Assembly: GCA_001414485.1 (NCBI GenBank)
Contig: LLEY01000041.1
Coordinates: 453,251 to 517,250 of the forward strand
Direction: 5' to 3'
Source: Calycina herbarum
Taxonomy: Eukaryota; Ascomycota; Leotiomycetes; Helotiales; Pezizellaceae
DNA: 64,000 nt
The notes under the pieces were generated by a model, which saw nothing but the letters and a program-made list of their open reading frames with translations, had not been told where the DNA came from and did not search any database. Of the stretch, positions 33,876 through 45,402 are shown in pieces; within the stretch, counting starts at the first letter, position 1; every line of letters begins with the position of its first letter. Both the position numbers and the translations under genes were made by a program.

Positions 33876-35208
33876 TCACAAGATAGCCTTCAAAGCCTCT
33901 GGTACCTCCCCCATGAGACAAAACTCCCCAAAAGCCTTACTAATTCCCAGTTCTCGTCTTCCCGCCTCAATAACTTCCTTCTCCCACTCCTCTAGCCCCA
34001 TTTCCCCACTCACCACCTTCTCCAAACCCAAAGCCTGCCCCGCAGCAAGATCCGTAGCAATAGCAGTATGTGGCCGACACTGAGTCAATGCATCGCCCAC
34101 AATCACCAATTTACCCTCATAAAAGACACTCTTTTGGGGTGGCAACTCACGGATCGCAGAGACGAAAGGATCTTGCGTTTTCGAAATCACATCTGAGAAA
34201 GCAGGTGGGAGAGTGCGTGTTTTTTCTAGTACTTCTGACCAGATTTTGGGTTGCATTTTTCCGCGTGGAATGGTGGCTGTGTGGATCATGTTTGAGGTGT
34301 CCGTGAATATTTCTTGGAATCTTTGGGAGGGAAAGGGGAGGTATTGGTACCAGACCCAGATGAAGTCGAATTTGTTTTCTGGTGTAGGGTTTTCGGATGG
34401 TACGTAGTATCTGTAGTATGTAACCTCAGCGAGTGTTTTAGATTTCTGCGGAGGAGAAGAAAGATTTTTAAGAACTCACGAGACAATATACCCATCATCA
34501 GTTCTGAAAAGCACAACCCTATTCGCCAAAACCTCTTTTGCTCCGTCGGAAACTTCAGATTCTGGGACACTTCCTCTCCAGGTAATATACCCCACATACT
34601 CCGGGGCTAGATCTGGTATCAACTTTCGACGTATCCGAGAATTCGCTCCATCGGCTGCTATCACTAAATCCGCTTGCATCTTCTTCTCACTTCCATCCTC
34701 GAGGTCTGGATACACAACCTCCATCTTCTCCCCAACCTCCCTCACATCATCAACCCTCATCCCAGTCTCATAAATAAACTTCTTCTCCCCTCCACCATTT
34801 TCCGCTTCCCTCTCATCCTCCTCCAAAAACGCCTCCCTAAACATCCTCCACAAAGCCCGCCAAGTAGTAAAATACATATCTCCTTGCTGTGGCATATTCA
34901 TGAGAACTTCTCCTTTTCCATTCACCAATTCCACTTTATCCATGATATGAGCATATTCTTTATTGTAATTCTTGATGTATCTTTGAATCAAAGAGTGTAC
35001 TGCTGGTCCGGCGCGGATTCCTGCTGCTTCGCTTGAGAGGGTTGAGGGGAGGGATTTCTCGAGAATACGGATGCTTTGGGCGTGGTGTTTGAGGACTAGG
35101 GCGTGGAGCAGGGAGGAGAGGGATCCTCCTACCTATGTGAAAAATTAGAGGGTCTGAGTTGAGGGATGTGGTACTTACGATAACTATGTCCAGTGGTTTT
35201 TCGTACAT
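33876..35208 (-). CDS. FAD-dependent aromatic monooxygenase
   Basis: Exons (minus) 35208-35179, 35132-34480 and 34410-33876, 405 residues, joins in frame. The first exon encodes MYEKPLDIVI and splices to VGGSLSSLLHALVL, giving the N-terminal FAD dinucleotide-binding motif (hydrophobic strand, then GGS, then helix). RIRRKLIPD after LVIAADGANS is the conserved DG motif of group A flavin monooxygenases, and LVIVGDALTQCRPHTA near residue 330 is the second FAD (GD) motif. The layout resembles 2,6-dihydroxypyridine and salicylate hydroxylase-like enzymes, which hydroxylate aromatic rings with NAD(P)H and oxygen in the cytosol. The true substrate cannot be told. It converges on the hydrolase gene to its left. 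Confidence 0.87.
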
Positions 35209-35860
35209 TGTCTTTGGGTTGCTGGTGGAGTGAAAGTTGATGAGTGTGAAATCTGTGATGGCATTATTTGAGAAGTGGGGGGCTGCTTCCACAAAGTGTT
35301 ACATATGAACTCTCACTTTTGCTGATTGTGTTGGGTCAGATCCAACCTCACTGCTTGAGTTGGTTGGTTAAGTGACCCATACAGGCACGAGATATTAAGT
35401 GAGGCGGTATGTACGTAAGTACCAACAGCATTGCGTAAACCCCTGGCAACCAGGGAGAATATTGGGTCTCGGTGCTTTGGATGAAATGGATAATACGTCG
35501 CCGAATTACCCAAACAGAGAGTTTTAGAAATGCGATGGTAGTTGTCGAGATTTGGCCCCTTATTTGGTGTATTACACTCAGTAAATACGATGAAAATTTG
35601 AACGAGTCTTTATGATGTGAGTGGAATTACATGCCTTAGCCAAAGTATTTGAGTGGGCTTCGGTTCTTCAGCAAGACTATTTTCTTCTAGTTGGATGTTC
35701 TCATCCCTTGCTCAAGTCTTCGGTTCGCAAACTCTCATATATCGCTTCTCTAACCGTCAATGTTTCGATTTTCTAAGACCAGGAGCAGGACCACAAATCT
35801 TTGAAAACAGCCTCTCACTCTCTCTAGCTCTTCCCAAACGACTTAACCCGCTTTCGATAA
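35209..35860. other. Intergenic region, no gene seen
   Basis: About 0.65 kb: promoter of the FAD monooxygenase on the left and the 3' flank of the 279-residue gene on the right. Confidence 0.45.
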
Positions 35861-36700
35861 CTAAACCATCCCATCTTCTCCAAGCAATTCTTCCAGGCGT
35901 TCTCTTCTAGTAATCCATTCCTTGTCCTTCTTCCCAAGATGAAGCACCTCAGTTAAAAGGGCTCCTTGAATGTCATAATGAACATACAGTGCCTGGTCAG
36001 CAATATCTTTAGCTCCCCGCATATCTCTCACCCTAACGTAATCTAGCCATCGCAAAAACACCTTCTTGAATTCCCCCTTGTGGTCCACCAAGTTTACGTA
36101 AAGCTTCGCATGTAGGTGGAACATATCGTCAATCTCGTGTCCCAACTTGACTAACTTCTTGCCTTCCTTGACGTCGACTCCAAATAAGATTTCGAAAAGA
36201 CGTGTATGGTCGAAGGAAGCCGATTGTTCAAGATCATAGAGCTGTTGGATCGACTTGAGGCATAGGTGGAATGAGAGTTGGTAGTCTCGTTGGCCCGAGA
36301 AAGTTCCAGAATCATAAATCATGAGCCACCGGCGTGGTTTGGAAGGCATTCTTGCAAGTTGTTGGAAATGCTTTAGAACGCTTTCCATTTGGCTCGCGTT
36401 CAAAGTTACTCGTCTTTCCCACGCTCTCTCTATAGCCTGTATTCGGGGCTCAATTTCTCTCCCCCAATTTAACAGGCGGGTCTCTAAGGTTTCTATGTCG
36501 TTCCTCAGACTTAATCGGCTCGCCTCCGAATTCGAGAGGAGGGTACGTATCTTCTCGAAGAAGCGGTTGTTCATCCCCGAGTGAAAATTGCGTTGAATTC
36601 CTGGTATACTAGACGCCTTGCCATTTTTGACGAGATCTACCCAATGGGTCTTATCTGGGAGACTCGGACGAACGGTGCGTATAAAGAGTGCTCGAGACAT
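35861..36700 (-). CDS. Hypothetical helical protein, 279 residues
   Basis: Single exon from the ATG at 36700. I do not recognise a family. The N-terminus (MSRALFIRTVRPSLPDKTHW) is basic with few acids and could be a mitochondrial targeting signal. The middle is strongly helical and charged (LSLRNDIETLETRLLNWGRE, RIQAIERAWERRVTLNASQM), and a coiled coil is likely at about residues 50-110. The C-terminal third repeats similar helical character (FLRWLDYVRVRDMRGAKDIA). The length without stops, the even residue use and the ATG with no nearby upstream alternative support a real gene. Function unknown. Confidence 0.62.
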   Translation of the reverse strand: MSRALFIRTVRPSLPDKTHWVDLVKNGKASSIPGIQRNFHSGMNNRFFEKIRTLLSNSEASRLSLRNDIETLETRLLNWGREIEPRIQAIERAWERRVTLNASQMESVLKHFQQLARMPSKPRRWLMIYDSGTFSGQRDYQLSFHLCLKSIQQLYDLEQSASFDHTRLFEILFGVDVKEGKKLVKLGHEIDDMFHLHAKLYVNLVDHKGEFKKVFLRWLDYVRVRDMRGAKDIADQALYVHYDIQGALLTEVLHLGKKDKEWITRRERLEELLGEDGMV

Positions 36701-37570
36701 GAGAAGGTATGATTGGTGTGTGGCTGTATATCTTGAAACAGCTAAGAGTGTGTTGTGTTGAAGAGTCCGGAGGGGTTGGAAGAGCTTTTTGATTTACTAT
36801 TACTTATGACTCATACAAGCTAGCTCTACTAGCGTGAAACGATGATTTTTCGTCGTGGCCTGATCCATTAGACCAATAAATCCTTACACAGTAACAGAGT
36901 GAATTTTCGAAGGGGTTGAATCTAAATAGTAAGACATCACACTCCGACATCCATCTATTATTTTGTGCAAGATCATCTCGGACAATCGTAGTAGAAGAGC
37001 TTCAAATTCTTCTATGAAGCCAAGGAACTGAATTTGGAGGATAATTGAGCGTAAAGTGTTCTAATATACTTGGTAACAGAGGGTCTCCTGCTTCTTAAGA
37101 CAAACTCCGACACACCCGAGAAGCAATCAAGAAATATGGACGCCTTAATCATGGAGAATTATGTACACCAATCCAAACCCACCAATTACCATTTCTAATT
37201 ACTCAACTCTCTACGCGAAACCACCAACTCTCCCAGCTAGAAACTCCACAACCATACACTCTAAAATCTGACTCATCTAGCATCGAGCCGGCTTCTTTGA
37301 GCCCTTTGTTATTCACAACCAAAGCTAAGCTGATCTATCAATGTCGATGTAAGTGTTGATCTAAATTCTTGTTTATGAATCACATAGAATTGTGAGTAAT
37401 ATGATACTTTTGTGAATATCCTTATACTCTTGATACCTGTGAATCACCAGAAAAGAGTATAAAAGCAACTTTTTTTCCTAGATAGAGGTCTCTCCAAAAT
37501 ACATCAAAACATAAATCATTTCCATACACTACTCAAACACACACTTTGAGAATAATTTTTGAATCTCAAA
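36701..37570. other. Intergenic region, no gene seen
   Basis: About 0.87 kb, AT-rich, between divergent genes. It should hold promoters for both. No coding content recognised. Confidence 0.45.
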
Positions 37571-38781
37571 ATGTCTTCTTCAAGCAGGGCTTCGCAAATT
37601 TCTCCCTCAAACCCTCCCCCTGGCTCCGAGTCACTCAACCCTGAAGACTCCAATGAGACACAATCCAAAATAGACCGAGTCGATTTCACCTTTCAACAGC
37701 ACCCAGCAACCGGACTTGGGGAGAAGGGGAGTACTTATGTTAAAGAGCAGTTAGGTATTTGGCAAAAGTCGCCGAAGGATGATAGGCCTGCAAGAATCGC
37801 CAAAGCAGAAAAAATAGCATGGAATTTGAAGGAGTATGTCCCCTTGAAACTTACGAAATTCCGTTGCTGACACTTAACAGTGAGTTGATCAAAATGTTTC
37901 CCAACGATGAGAAGGCATCCGAGAAGAGACTTGCCGCCACTATGAAACGTTATAACCCAAATGGAAACGAGACAAAGGAGGCTATTGCCGAAATGGTTAA
38001 GGAAACATTTGAAGTGGAGGCCGAGAAGCAACGAAACACACACCTTTTCAAAACATTCATTCAATATATCCAGCAAAACTTGGAAACTCCTGCTATGCAA
38101 AGAGTTACAAAAATCTGGGCTTTTGGAGGTTGGCTGATCGCCCACCCCCGAGCCATCGATGAGTTCGAGAAATTAGAACCTGCTTATGACGCGTGCATAT
38201 TTCAACATGCAGCTGTTTTGGAAGTTCAAAAAATTCTTGAAGATGGGAAGAAGAAAAGTATCCCAATTTTCTTCCAAGACCCCGCTTACACTGAATTGGA
38301 TAAAGAGGTCGCTCAACTACTAGGCGAAAATAGTAATGGCCGTGCAACAGTGGTTGAAGATAAGGACGGGGAACGCAAAGCATGGCTCGATCTCGATGAG
38401 AATACTTTCTTCATCTCATTGCAAGCGTCCATACAGGTCAACCGTCTTGTCTTCGAACTCACGAAACCAGCGGTATATTTGTACGATGTTGATATTATGA
38501 AAGGTTTCTTTAATGCACCTCCCCAGCGCCTCATAGAATTACATGGAGAGGAGCAGCAGTACAAAATTCCAATGACTGGGCAGTAAGTGACTATAATTGT
38601 ATTAATAGTATCTCGTGGATTCGCTAATTATAGCTTTAGATTTAAATATGACTTCAGTAAGTTTGAAGTTGATTACAAGAGAATTGTAATCCCCTTCAGG
38701 GAAGAAGACGCTGGTGAAAATGGAAAAACTCGTGCCCTTGGTAAACCACATCTTTTTCTTCGCAACATTCCCAAACTTTAA
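37571..38781 (+). CDS. SRR1-like domain protein
   Basis: Exons 37571-37833, 37881-38582 and 38634-38781, 370 residues, joins in frame. The start is the ATG at 37571. The N-terminal 60 residues are Ser/Pro-rich and disordered. The core fits the fungal SRR1-like domain: ITKIWAFGGW-like strand (VTKIWAFGGWLI), then ACIFQHAAVLEVQKILEDG, then IPIFFQDPAYTELDKEVAQL, a VVEDKDG turn, LDENTFFISLQASIQVNRLV and a closing strand KPAVYLYDVD. SRR1 was first described for light signalling and circadian control in plants; fungal members are uncharacterised, so no role can be given. The last exon has a basic and acidic tail and ends in NIPKL. Confidence 0.75.
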
Positions 38782-39052
38782 CGGGACAAGGTCAAAACTG
38801 GCAAGTCACTAACCATCCCCGGGGTTGATTATTTTTATGCAATTTGACGCGTTGTTTTAATGGTTGATAGTTCTGGTTTACCTCAAGCACTCAAAGTTTT
38901 TGTTCGCTGGTTTAGAATTGCGCTCTTGTAATTAATTAGTACCTTAATATTCCCCTACACAATAAAAATGCATGGATTTTCACCCAATATTACGCGAAAA
39001 GCTCAAATACAATAAAACCAGCAACCTTACTGCGCCTGAATTTTCCAACTCC

Positions 39053-40537
39053 TCAAACACTCTTCAACATCAACGGAATAACAACATCCTTATTATACCT
39101 CCACAACAAGCTACTATGCTGCGTATGAAAAGCCGCACCACTATAAAACATTTTCCCCCCAAGTCCCCCTTGAAGACCCGTAAGTCCCTTGAAGAAACCC
39201 TCCTTAATTGCTTCGGCAGAAACCTGTAAATGAAAAGGCGTATGTGAGTCCATAATCAACCATTCCGGCTTAGTAACAGGTAAACCATTAACCTTCTGTA
39301 ACGTCGCAATTTCCCTTTCCACATATGCCTTGACTTGTTCTGTGGTCATGGTTGGATTGTTTGCTCCGAATTTTACCTCCCAAACATCGTCTAGAAGGCC
39401 AACTGGTTTGAGTGCGTATAGAGCTGGTAGGATGGGGATGTTGAAGGGTGTATTTGATGCGGCATTACTGATTGCGACGGTTTGGTTTAGACCAACTCCT
39501 TTGACAAGACCTGCCCAGTACCCGTTGGAAGTTGTGTATTGCGAGAACACTGCCAATTCTTGAGGTGTAAGGTCCCAGCCGCGGAGGTTGGTGAGGGTTG
39601 GTGGGATGGTGAGGATAATTTGTTTACAAGAGAGTAATTTAAGACCTTCTTTGGTCGAGACGAGGAGTTCGGGGCTGCCGGATGTCGTGTTTTGGCGGTT
39701 CGTGGTCATGATAGTGGTTTCGAGGAGGATGTTAGAGGCTCCGATGGATTCTCCAGCTTTGGTGTAGAGATCTTGGGTACCGACCTGAGCTGGAGTTAGG
39801 TAACCGGTTTGGAATGCGAAGCGGAGATCGTCGAGGTTGAAGTATTTGATTACGTAGATTGTTGATACGTGAAGCATATCTCCCATCCCTTGACTGAAGC
39901 GAAATAATTCCGAAAAAGCAGCTTCAAGGTTATATTTCTTGACGAAAGCTCCAAATGGGATGTAGAGGTCCTCCGGAATTGGATCAGGTATGTCATAGCC
40001 ATTGAGTAGATACTCGTATTGTTCCAAGACTTCCGTAAGCTTAGCAAAAGCAGCACTGACATCTTCAGCCGAAGAAACATTAGGAGAAACTTTCGATCCA
40101 TCTCGAAAATCTCGCACTTCGGAAAAGGTGTTGTATAAAATTGCTGGAAGAGATCGATTCGCTGATTGTCCGGGGTCATTTCCTTTTGCTTCCGGAGAGT
40201 TCAAATTCAGCAACGAAATATTGAACTTTTGAAAGAAGCTGGTAACTTCCGGGATTGGTTGGAAAACAACCACTCCAATATCCACAGACGTCCCTGATTC
40301 CTCGTAAGTATGTGCATGTCCTCCAAGGTAGTTATTGCGTTCCACTACCACAACTGTCTTGTTCAATTCTTGTAATGAGACCGCAGCATGGATCCCACTA
40401 GCTCCACCTCCGATGATACAAACATCTCGCTCGATTGTTTCGCTCCATTCGTTATTGTAATTATCGAAAATAGACCATTCTTGTGAAGATACCGAATTGA
40501 CTGATGCAAGAACAACTGATAACGAAAGCAGATTCAT
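39053..40537 (-). CDS. Secreted FAD-dependent oxidoreductase (amine-oxidase-like, beta-cyclopiazonate dehydrogenase type)
   Basis: Single exon. I take the ATG at 40537, giving 494 residues, because from there a clean signal peptide follows (MNLLSLSVVLASVNSVSSQ); the frame is open a little further upstream but only from GTG. The FAD-binding Rossmann motif is CIIGGGASGIHAAVSLQEL, followed by VVVVERNNYLGGHAHTYEE, the second conserved block of flavin amine oxidases. The C-terminal FAD segment is GKMFYSGAAFHTQHSSLLW. Proteins of this build are often annotated as beta-cyclopiazonate dehydrogenase-like; that enzyme closes a ring in cyclopiazonic acid synthesis, but no such cluster is present here, so the substrate is open. 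The signal peptide points to action outside the cytosol. Confidence 0.85.
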   Translation of the reverse strand: MNLLSLSVVLASVNSVSSQEWSIFDNYNNEWSETIERDVCIIGGGASGIHAAVSLQELNKTVVVVERNNYLGGHAHTYEESGTSVDIGVVVFQPIPEVTSFFQKFNISLLNLNSPEAKGNDPGQSANRSLPAILYNTFSEVRDFRDGSKVSPNVSSAEDVSAAFAKLTEVLEQYEYLLNGYDIPDPIPEDLYIPFGAFVKKYNLEAAFSELFRFSQGMGDMLHVSTIYVIKYFNLDDLRFAFQTGYLTPAQVGTQDLYTKAGESIGASNILLETTIMTTNRQNTTSGSPELLVSTKEGLKLLSCKQIILTIPPTLTNLRGWDLTPQELAVFSQYTTSNGYWAGLVKGVGLNQTVAISNAASNTPFNIPILPALYALKPVGLLDDVWEVKFGANNPTMTTEQVKAYVEREIATLQKVNGLPVTKPEWLIMDSHTPFHLQVSAEAIKEGFFKGLTGLQGGLGGKMFYSGAAFHTQHSSLLWRYNKDVVIPLMLKSV

Positions 40538-42686
40538 GTTGGCAACGGGTGGTGCAAGCTTCACTCTGGACACTACAATGAACTGGAGAAAGAGTGGAAG
40601 ATCAGAAGATGATGTAAACTCACAAAGCAGTCGGAGGACTTCTACAGTATTCTTAAGTCGCTGACCTCAACCCCGCCCCAGCAAAGGACGGCCTGCAAGG
40701 ATATATTCAAGTACATGAGGATACAGAAGGGGAATACAATTCGTCGCAGGGGAAACTGTTGCCACGTAAATAACCCCTGCTTTGGTGAGGCCCACATGCA
40801 ATTGTTGCGCCTGGACGAAGTAGACGATATCTAACCTATAGAACAGCTATCTATACGAGTTTAAATAAAGAAGGATTCCAAGAACAATGCATGATGTTGC
40901 CCTCGACGCGATTTCAGGCTATCATAAGTTGCTGAACCTCTGGAATCCACTTACTCCCAATCATGTCGCAATTTAAGCTGTGCCGCCGCCAAAAGGGATA
41001 GTTTGGGGTGGTTTTTGGTGCAAAGAACGATAATGGAAGCTTTTCACTGCCGGTATATCTGCACTGTGATTTAAAGTGTATGGAAGGGTCCTCACGTAAG
41101 GAATCCCATCCTTGCAATATAGAAAAGTCCCGTAAGCAGAATAAGATGAGGTGCGGCGTGAAATGACGATGACTTTAAAGTGCACTTCGCACATTCGGAA
41201 GCAACTATTTGAATACTGAAAAGTAGAAGTAGTTGTCTAGGTTTTAGCGACAATGATGTCAAATGATTGTTGACAATAGTAGGAAAAAATGTTTCCTCGT
41301 CAAATAAGTTAGATTGTAGGATCTTTGTACTTGAGATGCTATCGTAGAACTTCATTCAAATCATATCTACTACCCAAGAAGCTGTACGCTATGATACATA
41401 TACTAATCAGTGACTGATACATCTTCCAGGAATTTTCGTTGATTTTTATAATTTTATTTAAGGACTTGAGGAGTTGTGAGATAGTACGCATCGAGCGGCG
41501 CGCCACGTAGAAGAAAAAAGACGCCCAATTGAGGTACAGGCTACAAGGTCAAAAGAAACTCGTAAAAATATAACCAAAATCTCAATCAATTTCTAAGAGT
41601 GTTTTCAGAAAGTATATAAAGTGTAAGATATTTCAAGCGCGTGGTTATATTTGTGCTTGAAAATTGAGATGTTTGGCTGGTGGTGCCTCAAATTGAGGAA
41701 GCGCTCCGTATGGAGGGGGAATGCCCTGTAAATTGCCCTGAAGTGTACTGAAGGCTTCAGATTCGCCAACCTCCCTGCAAAAGGCTCTAGCTCTGAAGCC
41801 ACAGGGGCAAACAAACCCACGGCAAGGCATTAGCCACCTGGTTTACAGTGTAATGCACTGAAATAGGGTGCTCCCGCCTCATTGTGGAGCATCAAGCCCC
41901 AAGTCTCCAAACTTTTGATCGCGCCCCGTGTAGAAAGAGATTCAGAGCCGAGAATCTCATATTTCCCCAAAAAGGGAACTTACGCATGTCAGGAAAAAAT
42001 AATAGTTGAGGAAAAAGTTCAAGAAATAATCAGACAAATCAAGAACGGACATGATGTTCCCTATTCGCAACTAAGCGTAATCAAGACAACCAACAAACCA
42101 TTTGATTGAAGACAAAAACCTCTGCCAACTCTCACGAGAAATTGTACAAGCAACAAACAAAAAAACAAAAGTCAAGGTATGTAAAATGCATTGCACTAAA
42201 GTACGCTGGTTTCAATTCAGTCAAAAAAAAAGACACAACCGACCATTACGCAACACTCCCCTCTCTCTATACCAGTCTCAAAAGAGCTCAATAATACAAA
42301 AACTCCTCACCAACTCCACACACACGCCCAGCAATCCAACTCCAACAAAACAAACAAAATCCAAAGGAAGCAACAAAGTCGACAACCTCGGAGATGCTAT
42401 TCAAAAATTGAGGCCTCAGCCGACAACGCCTATAGGAGGGAATCCATTCCAATCCCAAACCGTTCATGCAGGTATGTACAAAAGAAAAGAGAGAAGAATA
42501 GCTTTTTGCTGCTGTGTTATGTTTGATGCGACGAGTAGAACGAAAAAAAATGCCTGATGCCGAATGGTGTTGTTTCTTTTCTTTGTCGTTTGCGTTCCCT
42601 GATTTCCCCTCTGCTTCCCTTCCCATCCTTAGGTCGTCCTATTGTTGCCTCATTTTCGTTTCCCTTCATTACAATACATCCCCTCA
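40538..42686. other. Intergenic region with a dispersed repeat
   Basis: About 2.1 kb with no supported gene. It contains the promoter of the secreted FAD oxidoreductase, repeat copy B (41721-41880), and an A-rich stretch (about 42,000-42,560) lying in the 3' flank of the kinase gene. An open frame at 42102-42557 is Lys/Thr-rich and looks like chance. Confidence 0.5.
41721..41880. repeat. Dispersed repeat, copy B
   Basis: Partner of the repeat at 31303-31465, same orientation; shared blocks are described there. Flanking sequence up to about 42,060 has a weaker likeness to 31,500-31,590 (GTCCAAGAGGAGATCAGA against GTTCAAGAAATAATCAGA). No open reading frame survives. Element class is not known. 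Confidence 0.6.
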
Positions 42687-45000
42687 TCAATATCTCTTCA
42701 AAGGCATCTGTCTAGTTCTCGAAAGAAAAGGACTTGGCATCTCCTCTCTTTCAGGATCCCATACTGCAACCTCTTGATCTTTAGATGCCACCTTGTCGGC
42801 CATACGTTGAGCGAAAGCTCGTCCTTTGGGCTCTGGACTTCGGTTTCCGTCATTGATTTGTCGCCCACCAGCTCTTGCTTGAGCTAACTCAACAAGGGTT
42901 CTTCCTTTTGGCGCCAAGGGTCCCCCACTGCCAGCCTTGATCATGTTATTCTTCATGGCGATCTTATTGAGCTCATCTCCTGGATTTCCAATCTTCTTCA
43001 AACTGCTCTTTCGTGTTGGCGACACCGGCGCATTGTCATGAGATTGCAGATTTGCCGAGGACGGTATCTTGGAGAGGCGACGGTTGGGTGATGGGCTTCG
43101 TTCTTTGAGGCTAGCATTACTACTTTGTGGTCGTAGATCTGGCGCTGCCGATAAGGTTGGTAAATTTGGTGTTGCATTTGTTTTTGCAGAATTAAAGATG
43201 TTGGAATGCGAAGGCTTCTGGATTGGCGCAGTCTTCTGAGAAATCAAGGCAGGCCGCGAAGCGTTAGATTTGAATGGATTTTTGGCCGACTTTTGTCTAG
43301 TAGGCGAGGGCATCGGTGGCAAGTCATCGTCGTCAGAATCATCCGAGTTCAAAAGAATTGGTTGCATACGCGCTTCTCCTCCAGCGGCAGCCGCGAATAT
43401 GTTGCGTCCAGTATTAGGTGCTTTTGTGGCACCATTCCGGCGAGGCGACAACGAGAGGGATGCGATAGATATTGGTGATGGATCAGCCATTTCGACATCC
43501 ATTGGAGTTCCGGCGAACATGGTTTGAGCACGGGCAAAGGGTGTCCTGGTATTCTTCTTTGTGGTAGTGACTGTCTCCGGAGAATCATCTGAGTATTCCG
43601 TCAAGTTGGTGGACGACGTCAAGTCACTGTTTACGCTAGTGCCATAGGACGATGATGGGTAATTATCCGTTGATGAATCGGATCTTGGCAACGGGACTTC
43701 CTCAGGTTGAATGTTGGCTGTTTGTATTGCGTGGAGGTCAGGTGTAGTTGATCGCTTTTCCAACTCTAGTTCCACCCTTGACTTGACTTCATCATCAAAC
43801 TTCCTCTGTAATCTCTCGATCTCCAATTGGACTTGGCGACTGATTTCCAATTGGGCCTTGACCTCCCATTCTCTTCGAAGAGAATCATTCAGTTCTTGAC
43901 GCAAGTTATTCGATTGGTGTAATTGTTCTTGGACTTCTTCTAACTTTTGACTTGCAAGTCTTTCCTTATTTCGTACAATTCTCCCCAAATCAACAACTTC
44001 CTTCTCTTTTCTCATCAACTTGACGACAGGGAGATTGAGTAGTGTTGCAGTATCTGGTCTTCGTTCGGGATTGACCTTGAGGCAGTCCTTGATGACTGCG
44101 TTTAATTCGGGAGAATACATGAGTGGTAGCGGTGCCACCTTTCCCTCCTTGATTTTCTGCACAAGTTGGAAGTGAGACTTGGCATTAAAGGGGGGTTCCC
44201 GAGCGCATAGCTCATAGATGATGCAACCAAGTGACCAAATATCCGACTTTAAAGTGTATCTTTCCGCTGCGCAAATCTCAGGAGACATATAAAATGGGGT
44301 GCCGACGTATGTAGATGCGAAATCATGAGACTGCATGATCTTGGAGAGACCGAAATCACCAAGCTTTACTGAGTTGTCCTCCCCCAAAAATACTGTGAGA
44401 TGTTAGCGATGGATCCAATAGCCGAGCGTTGATGCGAAAGCCTTACCATTCTCAGGCTTGAGATCCCGATGCAAAATCATAGTCCCACTGGCGGGTTTTT
44501 GTGGTTTCGCAGAGTTTCCCAGCCCCATCACATTCGCGCCAACTTCTGGGGGATTGACGCCGTAATGACATCTGTATAGGGCAGCCAGCAACTGGGCAAA
44601 CATGCTCCACACAAACCCTTCCTCTGCATAGGTCTTTTTCAATTGCAGGTCCTTGATGACGCGCCCCAAATCCCCATTGCCGCAATATTCCATATATAGA
44701 TGTAGGTCCTGTGTCGACTTGAAGTGTTCTCGTTCGTAGTACCGGACTATATTTGGGTGATGGAGAGAGGAGAGAATTTGGAACTCGGCGTGGAGTTGTT
44801 CCTTTTCCTTTTGCGACATCTTGACATAACTGATCTCCTTGCGACAGTGGATCTGCCCATCCGCCTTTCTGCGAACTTTCCTGATGATACCGAAGGAGCC
44901 ATGTCCTACGAAGCGCATCTGTATTAGCCTTGGTCGACTGACACCGTGTGGAACACTCACCAATCTTCTCCAGGGTTTCGTAGTGATCTGCTTGCGACAT
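42687..45000 (-). CDS. nimA: NIMA-type serine/threonine protein kinase
   Basis: Cell-cycle kinase required for mitotic entry in Aspergillus; vertebrate relatives are NEK2. Exons (minus): 45000-44961, 44905-44447 and 44392-42687, 734 residues with joins in frame. All kinase marks are present: glycine loop IGHGSFGIIRKV, catalytic Lys in HCRKEI, HRDLKPEN split by intron 2, DFGLSK, activation loop GTPFYMSPE and SDIWSLGCIIYEL. The insert before HRDLKPEN (YGVNPPEVGANVMGLG and on) is a feature of fungal NIMA. After the kinase (to about residue 290) comes a coiled coil (residues about 310-400; LRQELNDSLRREWEVKAQLE) and a long Ser/Pro-rich tail with acidic patch DDSDDDDLPP, the usual site of regulation and degradation signals. 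It is divergent to the ankyrin-BTB gene. Confidence 0.94.
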
Positions 45001-45402
45001 GATTGCCGCGCGTGTTTTCTGCTGTTGTTGAGTCGTGTTTAGCAAAGAGGCAGGTCCATGTGAGGATTGGCTTATTTGTTTTGAATTTAGTTGAATTGTT
45101 GTTGTCGTGGAGTCGAAGTTGGTGGGATTTGTCGTGGATTGATTTTCGTGAACGGTTAGATTCTGAGTGTTGCGTGGTAAACAAACTTGCGAGGGCAGCG
45201 TCCGCTGGGCAACGGCCCGGGGGGTTGTGCTGAGTGACCGACGCCGCGCCGCCTCTACCCCACAAGCTCCGATTGCCACTTCCCCCTCATTTCATTAGAG
45301 TACTCGTAACTTACAAGCACCATTTCTTCTTTCCTTTAACAACTTCAACCTCATTAATTGCATGGCGTAGCTTCGCTTTCCACCCGACCTTCCACTTTCA
45401 AA
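45001..45402. promoter_or_regulatory. Shared divergent promoter of nimA and the ankyrin-BTB gene
   Basis: The 402 bp between start codons carry both promoters and leaders. The left half is G/T-rich on the plus strand; the right half has C/T-rich leader sequence. No specific site could be assigned. Confidence 0.5.

Noticed and set aside
42102..42557. 151-codon plus-strand frame
   Set aside because: A-rich DNA giving Lys/Thr/Asn-rich translation in the 3' flank of the kinase gene; no domain.
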